DNA of 64,000 bases from Bacillus sp. FJAT-27916 (GCF_001183965.1 NZ_LFZV01000001.1:3003253-3067252), one strand, 5' to 3'; shown: positions 7,314-16,924, counted from the stretch's first letter. Translations and numbers: made by a program. The notes: a model not told the origin generated them from the letters alone.

Positions 7314-8918
7314 TTACTTAAACTCTACGGTTTTGAAATAATCAGAGCCAGTTGGATGCGGCACAAAGCCTGAGATATCCGCTGCGGCAGCTAATAATGG
7401 TGTAGAGTGAACGAGTGGAATCCATGGAGCATCTTCGTGAATGATTTCTTGTGCTTGCTTATATAGTTCATTCCGTTTTTCTTGGTCAACTTCTGTTTGT
7501 GCCTCAATCAAGATATCATGGAGCTTATCATTGGCATAGTAGGAATAGTTATTGGACCCAATGGAATCCTTATCTAGCAATGTGTAAAGGAAGTTATCCG
7601 GGTCACCATTGTCACCAGTCCATCCGAGCATATAAGCTGGGTAATCCCCTGCAGCTGCCTGGTCAAGATAAGTTGCCCAGTCAACCGTTTTAATTTCTAC
7701 GTCTACGCCAACCTTGCCCCAGCTTTCTTGGATAACTTGAGCAATTTTATTTCCTTCAGGGATATATGGACGTGCAACTGGAATCGCCCATAGCTCTGCC
7801 TTAAATCCATCCGGATAGCCTGCTTCTGCGAGCAATTTCTTGGCTTTATCCAAGTCAAACTCATAATCAGAGATTTCATCATTGTAGCCTTCAATGGAGT
7901 CAGGCATCGGGTTCTTTGCCGGCACCGCTAGTCCAGAATAGAAGGAATCAATGATGGATTGTTTATCTACTGCATGGCTGAGCGCTTGACGCACTTTGAC
8001 ATTATCAAATGGTTTTTTCGTCACATTGAAGCCAACATAGCCGACATTCATTGCCGGTCGCTCAATTGCTTGAAGATTGCTGTCAGATTTGATTTTCTCC
8101 AAGTCAGTTGGATTTACACCATCCATTAAATCAATCTCACCTGTAGATAATGCATTCAATCTTGCAGAGTTATCAGGAATAACTTTGAAGATCAATTGGT
8201 TTAATTTTGGCTGGCCATCCACATAATAGTCTTCGTTTTTCTCTAGAACGATGCTGTCATTTGCCTTCCACTCAGCAAACTTAAATGGCCCTGTTCCTAC
8301 TGGGTTTTTGCTGAAATTCTCATCGCCCTGCTCTTTAAGCGCTGTAGGGCTCGCAATTCCAAAGCTGCTCATTGCCAGGTTCTTCAAGAAAGGAGCTTGC
8401 GGGCGCTTCAGCGTAAATTCTACTGTATATTCATCCGTCGCTTTTACCTCTTTAATGACATGCCCTTCATCCCCTTTGTAGCCTCCAAACATCGTGTAAT
8501 AAGGGAATTGCTCTTCATTGCCATTCATCCAGCGTTCAAAGTTAAAGACGACTGCTTCTGCATTGAAATCAGTTCCATCATGGAACTTAACATCCTCACG
8601 AAGCTTGAGCGTGTACTTTAGTCCATCTTCTGACGGAGTCCACTTCTCTGCAAGTCCAGGATGAAGAGTCGTATCCTGCTCTCCATACGTTAATAGCGTT
8701 TCAAATACGTTAATGGTTACTTTATAAGATTCCCCTTCCGTTGTTGTGATTGGATCTAAAGAGGTAGAATCCCCGCCGCGGCCATATACAAGTGTATCCT
8801 TCTTATCGCCGCTTTCGCCTGATTTTCCTTTTGTTTCCTCATCACCTGAACTACAGGCTGCTAGAAACAAACTGGCAATCATGATGCTTACCATGGCTAG
8901 TAATAGCTTTTTTTTCAT
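7314..8918 (-). CDS. Peptide-type ABC transporter substrate-binding lipoprotein
   Basis: A 534-residue extracytoplasmic lipoprotein with a signal peptide and lipobox LAAC (Cys22), followed by a charged linker and the SBP family 5 domain. Motifs include GGDSTSLDPITT near the N-terminus, DVKFHDGTDFNAEAVVFNF, the VGTGPFKF stretch and KVRQALSHAVDK. The pattern resembles DppA/DppE-like proteins more than OppA, so dipeptides or glutathione-like peptides are plausible ligands; the substrate is not decided by the sequence. It is third in a D-F-A-B-C operon, the same order as B. subtilis appDFABC. Confidence 0.9.
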   Translation of the reverse strand: MKKKLLLAMVSIMIASLFLAACSSGDEETKGKSGESGDKKDTLVYGRGGDSTSLDPITTTEGESYKVTINVFETLLTYGEQDTTLHPGLAEKWTPSEDGLKYTLKLREDVKFHDGTDFNAEAVVFNFERWMNGNEEQFPYYTMFGGYKGDEGHVIKEVKATDEYTVEFTLKRPQAPFLKNLAMSSFGIASPTALKEQGDENFSKNPVGTGPFKFAEWKANDSIVLEKNEDYYVDGQPKLNQLIFKVIPDNSARLNALSTGEIDLMDGVNPTDLEKIKSDSNLQAIERPAMNVGYVGFNVTKKPFDNVKVRQALSHAVDKQSIIDSFYSGLAVPAKNPMPDSIEGYNDEISDYEFDLDKAKKLLAEAGYPDGFKAELWAIPVARPYIPEGNKIAQVIQESWGKVGVDVEIKTVDWATYLDQAAAGDYPAYMLGWTGDNGDPDNFLYTLLDKDSIGSNNYSYYANDKLHDILIEAQTEVDQEKRNELYKQAQEIIHEDAPWIPLVHSTPLLAAAADISGFVPHPTGSDYFKTVEFK

Positions 8919-8933
8919 CAAACGTGTAACCCC

Positions 8934-9935
8934 CTATTTTTTGATTTTATTATCATTGCTGATGGCATCATCATATAGATGACATGCAGCATAATGACCC
9001 TTCTCAACATCCTGATAGACCGGATGAATGGATTTACAGGCATCCATTGCATAGACACAGCGAGTATGGAACGCACAGCCGCTTGGCGGATTTGAAGCGC
9101 TCGGAATATCACCAGTCAATTCAATTCTCTCCCTCTTAATATCCGGGTCTGGAATGGGAACGGAGGAAAGAAGAGCTTTCGTATACGGATGGAGCGGATT
9201 TGTATACACCTCTTCACTATTAGCCAATTCAACCAATTTCCCGAGATACATAACACCAACGCGGTCGCTGATATGCCGAACAACTCCAAGGTCATGCGCG
9301 ATAAATATATAGGTCAGGCCAAATTCAGCCTGGATATCCTTAAGTAAATTCAAAACCTGTGCCTGAATCGAAACATCGAGTGCTGAAACAGGTTCATCAG
9401 CGATAATTAATTTCGGCTTTGTCATCAAGGCACGGGCAATTCCAATTCTCTGACGCTGTCCGCCGCTGAATTGATGCGGATAGCGGTCCAAATGATATGT
9501 ACTTAATCCAACGACATCCATCATCTCCCGGATGCGTTTTCCGCGTTCCTCTTTATTACCGACTCCATGGACAATTAGCGGCTCCTCTAAAATCTTCTTC
9601 ACCGTATGGCGCGGATTCAAGGATGCATAGGGATCTTGGAACACCATTTGGATATCACGTCTAACAGCCTTCAGCTCACTTTTGGACATCTTCATAATTT
9701 CCTTGTCCTCAAAGACGATACTTCCTTCGGTCGGATCCATCAATCTCATCAGGAGGCGTCCTGTCGTCGACTTGCCGCAGCCGCTCTCCCCAACAATCCC
9801 TAGTGTTTCTCCCTTTTTCACGTAAAAGGAAACATCATCTACTGCCTTCACCTCGCCTTGCTTGCGGCTGAGGATTCCTCCATTGATTGGGAAATACTTC
9901 TTCAGGCCATTAACCTTTAATAACTGCTCCGTCAT
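8934..9935 (-). CDS. Peptide ABC transporter ATP-binding protein (OppF/AppF-like)
   Basis: A 333-residue ATPase with Walker [10 protein letters not shown]-loop [10 protein letters not shown], signature [15 protein letters not shown], Walker [13 protein letters not shown] and H-loop IAHDLG. The C-terminal oligopeptide-transporter extension ([16 protein letters not shown], later CAFHTRC...C) is the OppD/OppF type, with a Cys cluster that in relatives binds an Fe-S cluster. GGAGGGG precedes the ATG and the start overlaps the end of the upstream ATPase gene by 26 nt, which indicates coupled translation. Confidence 0.93.
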   Translation of the reverse strand: MTEQLLKVNGLKKYFPINGGILSRKQGEVKAVDDVSFYVKKGETLGIVGESGCGKSTTGRLLMRLMDPTEGSIVFEDKEIMKMSKSELKAVRRDIQMVFQDPYASLNPRHTVKKILEEPLIVHGVGNKEERGKRIREMMDVVGLSTYHLDRYPHQFSGGQRQRIGIARALMTKPKLIIADEPVSALDVSIQAQVLNLLKDIQAEFGLTYIFIAHDLGVVRHISDRVGVMYLGKLVELANSEEVYTNPLHPYTKALLSSVPIPDPDIKRERIELTGDIPSASNPPSGCAFHTRCVYAMDACKSIHPVYQDVEKGHYAACHLYDDAISNDNKIKK

Positions 9936-10932
9936 GAGCCGCTTCCCCTCCCTCTCCTTGATATAACAGGCATCTTACCATCTGCCCCTCATTTGAGATC
10001 TTCTGCAAGGATGGAGACACGGTTCCGCATGCCGGCATGGCATATTCACAGCGCGGTGCAAACACACAGCCATTATCAATGGTACCTGGCTTAGGCACAT
10101 TGCCCGGTATGGAATACAGCTTGCTGTCCTTTTGACGAATATCAGGCACAGACTTTAGCAGCCCCTTTGTATATGGATGTTTCGGGTTCTTAAATATATC
10201 CCTGACATTCCCCTTCTCCACAATCTTGCCTGCATACATGACGAGCACTCGGTCGCATACCTCTGCAACAACCCCAAGATCATGCGTGATAAGAATAATC
10301 GATGTATCGGTCTTTTCATTTAAATCCTTCATCAATTTCAAAATTTGCGCCTGAATCGTCACATCAAGTGCTGTCGTCGGCTCATCGGCAATCAATATTT
10401 TCGGCCGGCACACCATGGACATCGCAATCATAACCCTCTGTCTCATCCCGCCTGAAAGCTCATGGGGATAATTTTTCATCATACTCTCAGCCCTTGGCAA
10501 ACCAACCTGCTTTAACATCGCCACACATTCAGCAAATGCCTTTTTCTTATTCGTATCATGATGGAGCCGATATGCTTCTGTCATCTGCTGTCCAACCGTA
10601 AACAACGGATTCAAGGAAGTCATCGGCTCCTGAAAAATCATTGAAATTTGGTTTCCCCGAATCTTTCTCATCTTCTTCTCCGGCAATTTAAGCAAATCCT
10701 CACCGTTAAATATGACTGAAGAAGCAGAATCAACGATTGCCGGCGGCTTAGGCAATAGTCCCATAATTGATAGGGACGTCAGACTCTTCCCGCTCCCTGA
10801 TTCTCCAACAATCCCGAGGATTTCTCCTTTTTTTAGCTGAAAATCAACCTTCTCAACCGCAGGAACCTCTTTACCATCTGTCCGAAATGAGATAGTCAAT
10901 TCTCTTACATCTAAAACCACAGAGTCCCCCAA
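9910..10932 (-). CDS. Peptide ABC transporter ATP-binding protein (OppD/AppD-like)
   Basis: A 340-residue ATPase and the first gene of the operon. It starts at TTG with GGAGGG six nucleotides before. Motifs: Walker A GESGSGKS, Q-loop QEPMTSLNPL, signature LSGGMRQRVMIAMSM, Walker B ILIADEPTTALD, H-loop THDLG. The C-terminal region has HPYTKGLLKSVPDI and the Cys cluster GCVFAPRCEYAMPAC. It forms a heterodimer with the following OppF-like ATPase. In B. subtilis app lies between yjaZ and yjbA; here a similarly ordered operon lies between cotO and fabI. Confidence 0.93.
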   Translation of the reverse strand: MGDSVVLDVRELTISFRTDGKEVPAVEKVDFQLKKGEILGIVGESGSGKSLTSLSIMGLLPKPPAIVDSASSVIFNGEDLLKLPEKKMRKIRGNQISMIFQEPMTSLNPLFTVGQQMTEAYRLHHDTNKKKAFAECVAMLKQVGLPRAESMMKNYPHELSGGMRQRVMIAMSMVCRPKILIADEPTTALDVTIQAQILKLMKDLNEKTDTSIILITHDLGVVAEVCDRVLVMYAGKIVEKGNVRDIFKNPKHPYTKGLLKSVPDIRQKDSKLYSIPGNVPKPGTIDNGCVFAPRCEYAMPACGTVSPSLQKISNEGQMVRCLLYQGEGGEAAHDGAVIKG

Positions 10933-11205
10933 ACAATTCCCTCCTGCACATTATGTATTATTATTTGAGTAATATAAATTATTAAAATATTATGATTTAT
11001 TATGTCACAGGTTTTGGAAAATGACTACAATTTATTTGATTTTTTTACTTTACTTACCATTTTTTCTTTATCTTTCCCTTTAATAAAATAGTGTAATAGT
11101 CTGTCTATTTTTATGGTTAAAAGAAGAGATTCATGCATAAAACCCTAGGAGAATGTTAGTAGGTTGATAATAGATTTGACTAAGCGAAAGGGGGGGATAA
11201 GCTCG
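10933..11205. other. AT-rich intergenic region upstream of the ABC operon
   Basis: This 270-bp stretch is very AT-rich next to the ABC operon and must hold its promoter, but I could not choose a convincing -35/-10 pair. A G-run (11191-11197) marks the entry to the repeat tract. I see no gene. Confidence 0.5.
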
Positions 11206-11915
11206 ACTTACTGGCTTTCTCCCGCACTTCCACCACCTCTCCTATACGCAGCCTGGGCAAGGGGTGGGATATGCGTGGCTCTTCCCTCCTTTCTCCCACC
11301 CTTCCACCATCTCTCCTATACGCAGCCTGGGCAAGGGGTGGGATATGCGTGGCTCTTCCCTCCTTTCTCCCACCCTTCCACCATCTCTCCTATACGCAGC
11401 CTGGCTGTGAGGTGGGATATGCGTGGCTCTTCCCATCCTTCTCCCGCACTTCCACCACCCCTCCTATACGCAGCATGGGCAAGGGGTGGGATATGCGTGG
11501 CTCTTCCCATCCTTCTCCCACTCTTCCACCACCCCTCCTATGCGCAGCATGGGCGTGAAGTGGGATGTGCGTGGCTCTTTCCTCCTTTCTCCCACTCTTC
11601 CACCACTCCTATGCTCAGCATGGGCGTGAGGTGGGATATGCGTGGCTCTTCCCATCCTTCTCCCACCCTTCCACCATCTCTCCTATGCGCAGCCTGGGCA
11701 AGGGGTGGGATATGCGTGGCTCTTCCCACCTTTCTCCCACTCTTCCACCCCCTCTCCTATACGCAGCCTGGGCAAAGGGTGGGACTTGCGTGGCTCTTCC
11801 CACCTTTCTCCCACTCTTCCACCATCTCTCCTATGCGCAGCCTGGGCAAGGGGTGGGATATGCATGGCTCTTCCCACCCTTCTCGCACCCTTCCACTACT
11901 CTCCCATGCATGCTT
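11206..11915. repeat. Tandem array of about nine 74-bp repeats
   Basis: Units begin (at CCTAT) at 11241, 11315, 11389, 11463, 11537, 11608, 11682, 11756 and 11830, with a degenerate start of a tenth at 11904. Spacing is 74 bp except 71 bp between the fifth and sixth, where three bases are lost. Each unit has a near-homopyrimidine stretch (CTTCC/CTCCC/CACC elements) followed by GCAGCCTGGGCAAGGGGTGG and GATATGCGTGGCTCTTCC. Units differ by scattered substitutions. Because 74 is not a multiple of three, similar peptides appear in rotating frames on both strands, which argues against coding. The tract lies between the starts of the ABC operon and the end of fabI, and is far richer in GC than its flanks. 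Confidence 0.95.
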
Positions 11916-11930
11916 AGAATGAATAACCAA

Positions 11931-11961
11931 ATAAAAAAGGAGAAGCCACTGCTTCTCCCTT
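11931..11961 (-). terminator. fabI terminator
   Basis: Minus-strand GGAGAAG / GCTTCTCC hairpin with a 5-nt loop is followed by TTTTTTATTT, 15 nt after the fabI stop. Confidence 0.92.
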
Positions 11962-11975
11962 TCTGGATCGATCTA

Positions 11976-12755
11976 TTATAAACTCAAAATATGGAATCCT
12001 GAATCGACATGAATGTTTTCTCCTGTGATCCCTCTTGATAACGGGCTAAAGAGGAATAGGGCTGTGTCTCCGACTTCTTCTTGTGTGACTTGTCTTCTGA
12101 GCGGGGCTTTTTCTTCGAATACTTTACGAATGGTATTAAAGTCGCCGACTCCTTTGGCTGAGAGGGTCCGGATGGCTCCTGCAGAGATGGAATTTACACG
12201 GATGCCGGATGGTCCGAGATCATTGGCCAAGTATTTAACGCTTGCTTCGAGGCTTGCTTTTGCAACTCCCATAACATTGTAGTTCTGGACAACTCTTTCT
12301 CCACCTAAATAAGTGAGAGTGACGATGCTCGCTCCTTCATTCATCATGTTCCGGGCAGCCTTGGCAACGGCAGTCAGTGAATAGGAGCTGATGTTTTGAG
12401 CTAATAAGAAGCCTTCTCTGTTTGTATTTAAGTATTCGCCTTTTAATTCTTCTTTGTTGGCGAAAGCAATGCAGTGAGCGATTCCATCGATTTTTCCGTA
12501 TTTTTCGCGGATATCGGCGAAGCATCTTTCGATTTCTGCGTCGCTTGTGACATCACATGGAAGGACATAGGTGTCTTTCCCTCCCTCTAAGCTGTCGACT
12601 AATTCATGTACTCCCTTTTCCATCCGTTCACCGGCGTATGTAAAAATCAGTCTGGCCCCAGCTTTATAAAGGGCAGTCGCAATTCCCCATGCGATGCTCC
12701 GTTTATTGGCTACTCCCATGATGACAATTGTCTTATTATCCACATTCACGTTCAT
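11976..12755 (-). CDS. fabI: Enoyl-[acyl-carrier-protein] reductase FabI
   Basis: A 259-residue short-chain dehydrogenase that performs the last reduction of each fatty acid elongation cycle with NADH or NADPH. It has the nucleotide-binding start IVIMGVANKRSIAWGIA, the catalytic Tyr-x6-Lys (YNVMGVAK), the upstream TLTYLGGE Tyr and the C-terminal GITGENIHVDSGFHI. I start it at the ATG after GGGGAGGA; the in-frame ATG six codons upstream would overlap that site. A FapR-type operator lies 33 nt upstream. It is next to cotO in B. subtilis but is separated here by the ABC operon and the repeat tract. Confidence 0.96.
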   Translation of the reverse strand: MNVNVDNKTIVIMGVANKRSIAWGIATALYKAGARLIFTYAGERMEKGVHELVDSLEGGKDTYVLPCDVTSDAEIERCFADIREKYGKIDGIAHCIAFANKEELKGEYLNTNREGFLLAQNISSYSLTAVAKAARNMMNEGASIVTLTYLGGERVVQNYNVMGVAKASLEASVKYLANDLGPSGIRVNSISAGAIRTLSAKGVGDFNTIRKVFEEKAPLRRQVTQEEVGDTALFLFSPLSRGITGENIHVDSGFHILSL

Positions 12756-12788
12756 AAAAGGAATCCTCCCCATAATTAATACATATTA

Positions 12789-12805
12789 TTAGTACCTGAT
12801 ACTAA
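12789..12805. promoter_or_regulatory. FapR operator upstream of fabI
   Basis: TTAGTACCTGATACTAA is a 17-bp inverted repeat matching the FapR operator pattern (TTAGTACC-n-n-n-TACTAA type). FapR represses phospholipid and fatty acid genes and is released by malonyl-CoA. A further TACTAAT follows at 12811, so a second weaker half-site may be present. Confidence 0.85.
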
Positions 12806-12847
12806 TTTATACTAATAACCATCTTCATGTAAAGCCTATTTCCTAAA

Positions 12848-14203
12848 TTATCCTAGGCGACTCATGAAAATGGTGGCCATTCCGAAATAAATGACGATAC
12901 TGATTAAGTCATTGATCGTGGTGATAAAAGGTCCTGAAGCTACAGCCGGGTCGATTTTGAGCTTATTCATAACCAGCGGCACAAGGCTGCCCGCCAATGT
13001 AGCCACCATTAGGGAAACAAGAATGGAGTTACCGACAAGGATGGCTAGGAAAAGATCATCCTGCCAGGCAAAGACAAGGATTGTCACGAGAATTCCGCAT
13101 GTAACGCCCGTGATAAGACCTGTACCTGCTTCCCTCAACAGGAGGAGCCATTTATTCTCTTCTGCAATTTCGCCAGTGGCAATCCCGCGCACGATGACGG
13201 CAAGGCTTTGTGTTCCTGTATTGCCTGCCATCCCTGCAATCAATGGAATAAAGACTGCTAAGATTGCTTTTTGAGATAGAGCACTCTCAAAATGACTAAT
13301 TAGGTTTGCTGTAATCAATCCGAGGAACAATAAGATAATCAGCCAAGGTAATCGTTTTCGAGCAGAGGAAAGCGGATTAGTATCTAGCTTTTCCATTTCA
13401 GATACCCCTGCTAGCTTGGAATAGTCGTCTGAGGCAATTTCGTCCATAACATCCATGATGTCATCTACTGTAATAATTCCGACCATATGCAATTGGAAAT
13501 CGACGACGGGCAATGCCAGGAAATCATAGTCCCTCATCATCCTTGCAACTGTTTCCTGATCATCACTTACTTTTGCATAATGGACTTGCTCATTCATCAA
13601 TTCAAAGATCCACGTATCATCAGCAGCGACCAATAAATCACGCAAGGATATGACTCCAGTGAGCTTATTCTGGTGGTCAACGACATAAATATAATAGATT
13701 AATTCAGCATCCAATGCCTCTTTTCGAAGCATTTGCATAGCGTCCCTGACCGTCTGATTCTCTGAGACACCAATGTACTCCGTTGTCATGATGCTCCCTG
13801 CGGTTGAATCCTCATAATGAAGGAGATGGCGAATGGGTTCTGCTCGGTCCTTATCCATCAGCATTAAGTAACTAATAGTCTGCTCCTTTTCTAAATTCTC
13901 GAGCAAGTCAACAGCGTCATCCGTATACATATCGGCAATCACAGAAGCAGCATAATTTGGGTCCATATCGCTTAATGCATCCTCTAGCAGCTCTGTCTCA
14001 TCAAGGAGGTTCCCCATTATTTCCGCCATTTCTTCCGGTGATAGATAATAAGAGACAATAGTCCTCTCTTCTCGGTTTAGCTGCATGTATATTTGGGATT
14101 GGTCATATGGGTGGAGGGTTAAATATTGCCCCCTGAATTTGTCATATTTCCCCTCTGCCAGCAATGCCCCATACCCGTCTGTTAAAACCTTATGGTCATC
14201 CAC
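12848..14203 (-). CDS. mgtE: Magnesium transporter MgtE
   Basis: A 451-residue Mg2+ channel. The order is a cytoplasmic N domain of helical repeats (residues ~20-130), two CBS domains (~135-255; TTEYIGVSENQTVRDAM and VVDFQLHMVGIITVDDIMD), a plug helix and five membrane segments (~285-450) with the pore motif PLIAGMAGNTGTQS and the C-terminal PFITTINDLISIVIYF. The cytoplasmic domains sense Mg2+ and close the pore. GTG start with AAAGGAGG eight nt upstream. B. subtilis has mgtE elsewhere (ykoK); here it replaces the thiazole genes found between fabI and prpE. Confidence 0.95.
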   Translation of the reverse strand: MDDHKVLTDGYGALLAEGKYDKFRGQYLTLHPYDQSQIYMQLNREERTIVSYYLSPEEMAEIMGNLLDETELLEDALSDMDPNYAASVIADMYTDDAVDLLENLEKEQTISYLMLMDKDRAEPIRHLLHYEDSTAGSIMTTEYIGVSENQTVRDAMQMLRKEALDAELIYYIYVVDHQNKLTGVISLRDLLVAADDTWIFELMNEQVHYAKVSDDQETVARMMRDYDFLALPVVDFQLHMVGIITVDDIMDVMDEIASDDYSKLAGVSEMEKLDTNPLSSARKRLPWLIILLFLGLITANLISHFESALSQKAILAVFIPLIAGMAGNTGTQSLAVIVRGIATGEIAEENKWLLLLREAGTGLITGVTCGILVTILVFAWQDDLFLAILVGNSILVSLMVATLAGSLVPLVMNKLKIDPAVASGPFITTINDLISIVIYFGMATIFMSRLG

Positions 14204-14359
14204 TGAATTAGCCTCCTTTCGTGAATACAGTATTGTTCATTTTGATTCATGCTAGTTGAACGATATACTATTTCTATATGATTCATTTACCAAAAAAGGG
14301 TTTAGTTGAAACAAGCAATCACTGGGAAGGATATAGAGAAGTGGATGGGAGGGTCAATG

Positions 14360-15100
14360 ATGTATGATTGTATCGGAGATGTGCATGGATGTTTTGACGA
14401 ATGCATGCAGCTATTGAAAAAGATGGGCTATCTCTTTGAGGATGGAATGCCCTATCATCCAGAAGGGTATCTGCCTGTATTTGTTGGGGACATTACAGAC
14501 CGCGGCCCTGAATCCGTTAAGATGATTGAATTTGTTTGGGAGCTTGTTATACAGCAAAAAAAAGGCCTGTATGTGCCTGGAAACCATTGCAATAAATTAT
14601 ACCGGTATTTCCTGGGGAATAAAGTACATGCTACCCATGGATTGGAAACTACCGTTGCTGAACTTGAAGCCTTAGATTCGAAAACAAGGAAAAAAGTTAG
14701 AAAAAAATTCATCCAGCTATATGAGGAATCACCGTTATATCTCGTCCTTGATAAAGGAAATCTTGTCATCGCTCATGCCGGTATCAAGAAGGAACTAATT
14801 GGAGTAAAGAATAAAAAGGTGCAAACCTTCGTTCTTTACGGTGATATAACGGGCAGAAGTCTTCCGGATGGACGTCCAGAGCGTCTCGATTGGGCTTTGA
14901 AGCATACAGGCAATCCGATGATCGTATATGGCCACACACCTGTTTTAGAGCCGAGAGTGAAGAACAACACGTATAATATTGATACAGGAGCTGTTTTTGG
15001 AGGGAAATTGACGGGTCTTCGTTATCCGGAGAAAACCTTTTATCAAGTGAATTCTTCTCTTCCATTTGTGCCTGAGAAATTTCATGTTTATAGCGAATGA
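14360..15100 (+). CDS. prpE: Bis(5'-nucleosyl)-tetraphosphatase PrpE
   Basis: A 246-residue metallophosphatase. The calcineurin-like metal-binding motifs are all present: [34 protein letters not shown] and YGHTPV. PrpE of B. subtilis hydrolyses Ap4A asymmetrically and has protein phosphatase-like activity linked to spore germination. Two ATG codons (14357, 14360) follow GGGAGG; the second fits the family N-terminus and has better spacing, and an upstream start at 14306 lacks a site. It diverges from mgtE and shares a terminator with the pseudouridine synthase gene. Confidence 0.93.
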   Translation: MYDCIGDVHGCFDECMQLLKKMGYLFEDGMPYHPEGYLPVFVGDITDRGPESVKMIEFVWELVIQQKKGLYVPGNHCNKLYRYFLGNKVHATHGLETTVAELEALDSKTRKKVRKKFIQLYEESPLYLVLDKGNLVIAHAGIKKELIGVKNKKVQTFVLYGDITGRSLPDGRPERLDWALKHTGNPMIVYGHTPVLEPRVKNNTYNIDTGAVFGGKLTGLRYPEKTFYQVNSSLPFVPEKFHVYSE

Positions 15101-15101
15101 G

Positions 15102-15142
15102 AAAAGAGCTGAATGGGACCGCTTCCCTTTCAGCTCTTTCTT
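15102..15142. terminator. Bidirectional terminator between prpE and rluA-family gene
   Basis: AAAAGAGCTGAA / TTTCAGCTCTTTC stem with a GGGACCGCTTCCC top lies between two convergent genes and has T runs on both sides. Confidence 0.9.
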
Positions 15143-15148
15143 CTTTTC

Positions 15149-16042
15149 TTATTCGCTGATCAAGCAGCTCATATCTGGTGAAAGGACGCTCTCAAACCGC
15201 ATTTGTTCACCCGTGATTGGATGATTGAATGTCAAGAAACCGCAATGGAGTGCCTGCCGATTGATTAAAGCCCTCGATCCGCCATATAGATCATCCCCAA
15301 GTAAAGGATGTCCCATGTGTGACATATGAACCCGTATTTGATGGGTGCGACCTGTCATCAATTTCAAGTGGAGCAATGAATAGGATGGATAGTGCTGAAT
15401 CGTTTTGTACAGGGTCAACGCAGCTTGACCGTCTGGACGGACCTCTCGCTTTATAATACTGTCAGCCATACGGCCAATCGGCCCTTCCACACGGCCTTCA
15501 GGAGGATGGATATGTCCTTCAATTAAGGCATAATATTCCCTTGATACGGACTTCTCCTTCTGGAACAGACTAAATAAGTGATGGATATGCCGATGCTTAG
15601 CAATCAGTACCAATCCAGATGTATCCCTGTCAAGCCTTGTTACAATATGGACAGCCGCCTGATGCCCAATCTGCTCATAATAATGAACAATAGCATTGGC
15701 GAGGCTTTTCGTTGGATGTTCCCGAGAAGGAATGGTATTCATGCCTGCCGGCTTCTCAATGACCAGTACATAATCATCCTCATATTTAATGGTCAGCGGG
15801 AGATCATCTCCCTTCATCTTTTCACTGCATGCTTCAGGTGGATATTGAACGATAATCCTATCATCAGGCTGAATGATATACCGAACATTTTCAATGCACC
15901 CATTGACCATGATCTTCCCGCCCCTAAACTTGATATCAGTCAGGGCCGCCTTGGAGATTTTTTTACGGTTTAGAAATTCGCGCAGGAGCATTCCCTCCTC
16001 CTCCTTTGCAGCAGTGAATTGTAACATAAACGGCTTTGCCAT
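15149..16042 (-). CDS. RluA/RluD-family RNA pseudouridine synthase (YjbO)
   Basis: A 297-residue enzyme that isomerises uridine in rRNA or tRNA. It has an S4-like N-terminal part (FLNRKKISKAALTDIK), then the catalytic motif HIVTRLDRDTSGLVLIA with the active Asp, and the C-terminal LKLMTGRTHQIRVHMSHMGHPLLGDDLYG. I start at the fourth codon of the open frame, after AAAGGATGAG. It is the yjbO equivalent in the nadK-yjbO-prpE order. Which RNA position is modified cannot be read from sequence. Confidence 0.92.
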   Translation of the reverse strand: MAKPFMLQFTAAKEEEGMLLREFLNRKKISKAALTDIKFRGGKIMVNGCIENVRYIIQPDDRIIVQYPPEACSEKMKGDDLPLTIKYEDDYVLVIEKPAGMNTIPSREHPTKSLANAIVHYYEQIGHQAAVHIVTRLDRDTSGLVLIAKHRHIHHLFSLFQKEKSVSREYYALIEGHIHPPEGRVEGPIGRMADSIIKREVRPDGQAALTLYKTIQHYPSYSLLHLKLMTGRTHQIRVHMSHMGHPLLGDDLYGGSRALINRQALHCGFLTFNHPITGEQMRFESVLSPDMSCLISE

Positions 16043-16082
16043 CAAACTCATCCTTTATCTTCAAATCTTTCTTTACCTCATG

Positions 16083-16108
16083 AAAAAAGGGCCGAATGAC
16101 TCGGCCCC
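16083..16108 (-). terminator. nadK terminator
   Basis: Minus-strand GGGGCCGA / TTCGGCCC with loop GTCA is followed by TTTTTT, just downstream of nadK and upstream of the pseudouridine synthase gene. Confidence 0.92.
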
Positions 16109-16114
16109 TGCTAA

Positions 16115-16909
16115 TCAGTCTGTCACAAAGGAATCGCGAACTCTTCTCCAGAAAGGGAATGGCCTGAAGCGTGCAAACCTGATACGTTCATCAGCCACTC
16201 GAAATTGAATGGATTTCACGTCCTTATGCAAAAGACTTAAATGATCAATCGTAATTTGGAAATCATCGCTTGTCACCGGCTTCAGCATGCAGGTATGATG
16301 CCCTGGCAGAATAAGCGGTGACCCGATTGTCCGAAACACCCGATTATTGATGGAAGCCATCTCCGTCAATTGAATCGCCGGAATGGATGGGTGAATGATG
16401 GCACCGCCCAATGCTTTATTGTAGGCAGTACTGCCTGAAGGCGTTGACACACAAAGCCCATCTCCTCTAAAGCGCTCAAAGGACTGTCCCCTAATTTCCA
16501 CATCCATGACAAGGGTACTGCCCACACTTTTTACGGTCGATTCATTCAAGGCTAAGTATTTCGACTCCCTGCCCCCATGGCTGTAACGGACCGTCACTTC
16601 AAGCAGCGGATACTCAACCGTCTGATACGGCGTTTTTGCGATTGCCGTCGCAAGCTTTTCAATCTCCTCAGGAATCCAGTCCGCATAAAAGCCTAGATGG
16701 CCTGTATGAACACCGACAAAGGCAGTCCGATCAAGACGGGAGCTGTACCGGTGGAAAGCGTACAGCAATGTCCCGTCACCGCCTACGGAAATGACAATAT
16801 CCGGTTGGTCTTCATCATAAATGACCCCGAGACTGTCCAGCTGATCTTTAATTTTTTGCATTAGTTCATTTGATTTAGTATCACCTTTTGACGTGACAGC
16901 ATACTTCAT
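16115..16909 (-). CDS. nadK: NAD kinase
   Basis: A 264-residue ATP-dependent NAD kinase making NADP. Visible motifs are [17 protein letters not shown] (the GGDGT site), [11 protein letters not shown], the NE/N motif ALNESTVKS, and the [21 protein letters not shown] stretch (residues ~140-160). The C-terminus [15 protein letters not shown] is nearly that of B. subtilis PpnK (YjbN). Start choice: GTG, ATG and ATG occur in frame; AGGTGGGG places the last ATG (16909) at normal spacing and matches the family start MKYAV. It follows the alarmone synthetase gene by 15 nt. Confidence 0.95.
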   Translation of the reverse strand: MKYAVTSKGDTKSNELMQKIKDQLDSLGVIYDEDQPDIVISVGGDGTLLYAFHRYSSRLDRTAFVGVHTGHLGFYADWIPEEIEKLATAIAKTPYQTVEYPLLEVTVRYSHGGRESKYLALNESTVKSVGSTLVMDVEIRGQSFERFRGDGLCVSTPSGSTAYNKALGGAIIHPSIPAIQLTEMASINNRVFRTIGSPLILPGHHTCMLKPVTSDDFQITIDHLSLLHKDVKSIQFRVADERIRFARFRPFPFWRRVRDSFVTD

Positions 16910-16924
16910 ATTCATCCCCACCTG

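Noticed and set aside
11206..11915. CRISPR-like array
   Set aside because: The repeat unit is contiguous, with no unique spacers between copies and no cas genes nearby.
11164..11922. Long open frames on both strands across the repeat tract
   Set aside because: They arise because the 74-bp unit lacks stop codons in several frames. The same peptide appears in rotating frames with no ribosome binding site, so they are not genes.
14455..15065. Minus-strand open frames within prpE
   Set aside because: prpE is intact and has its own motifs; these are antisense shadows without signals.
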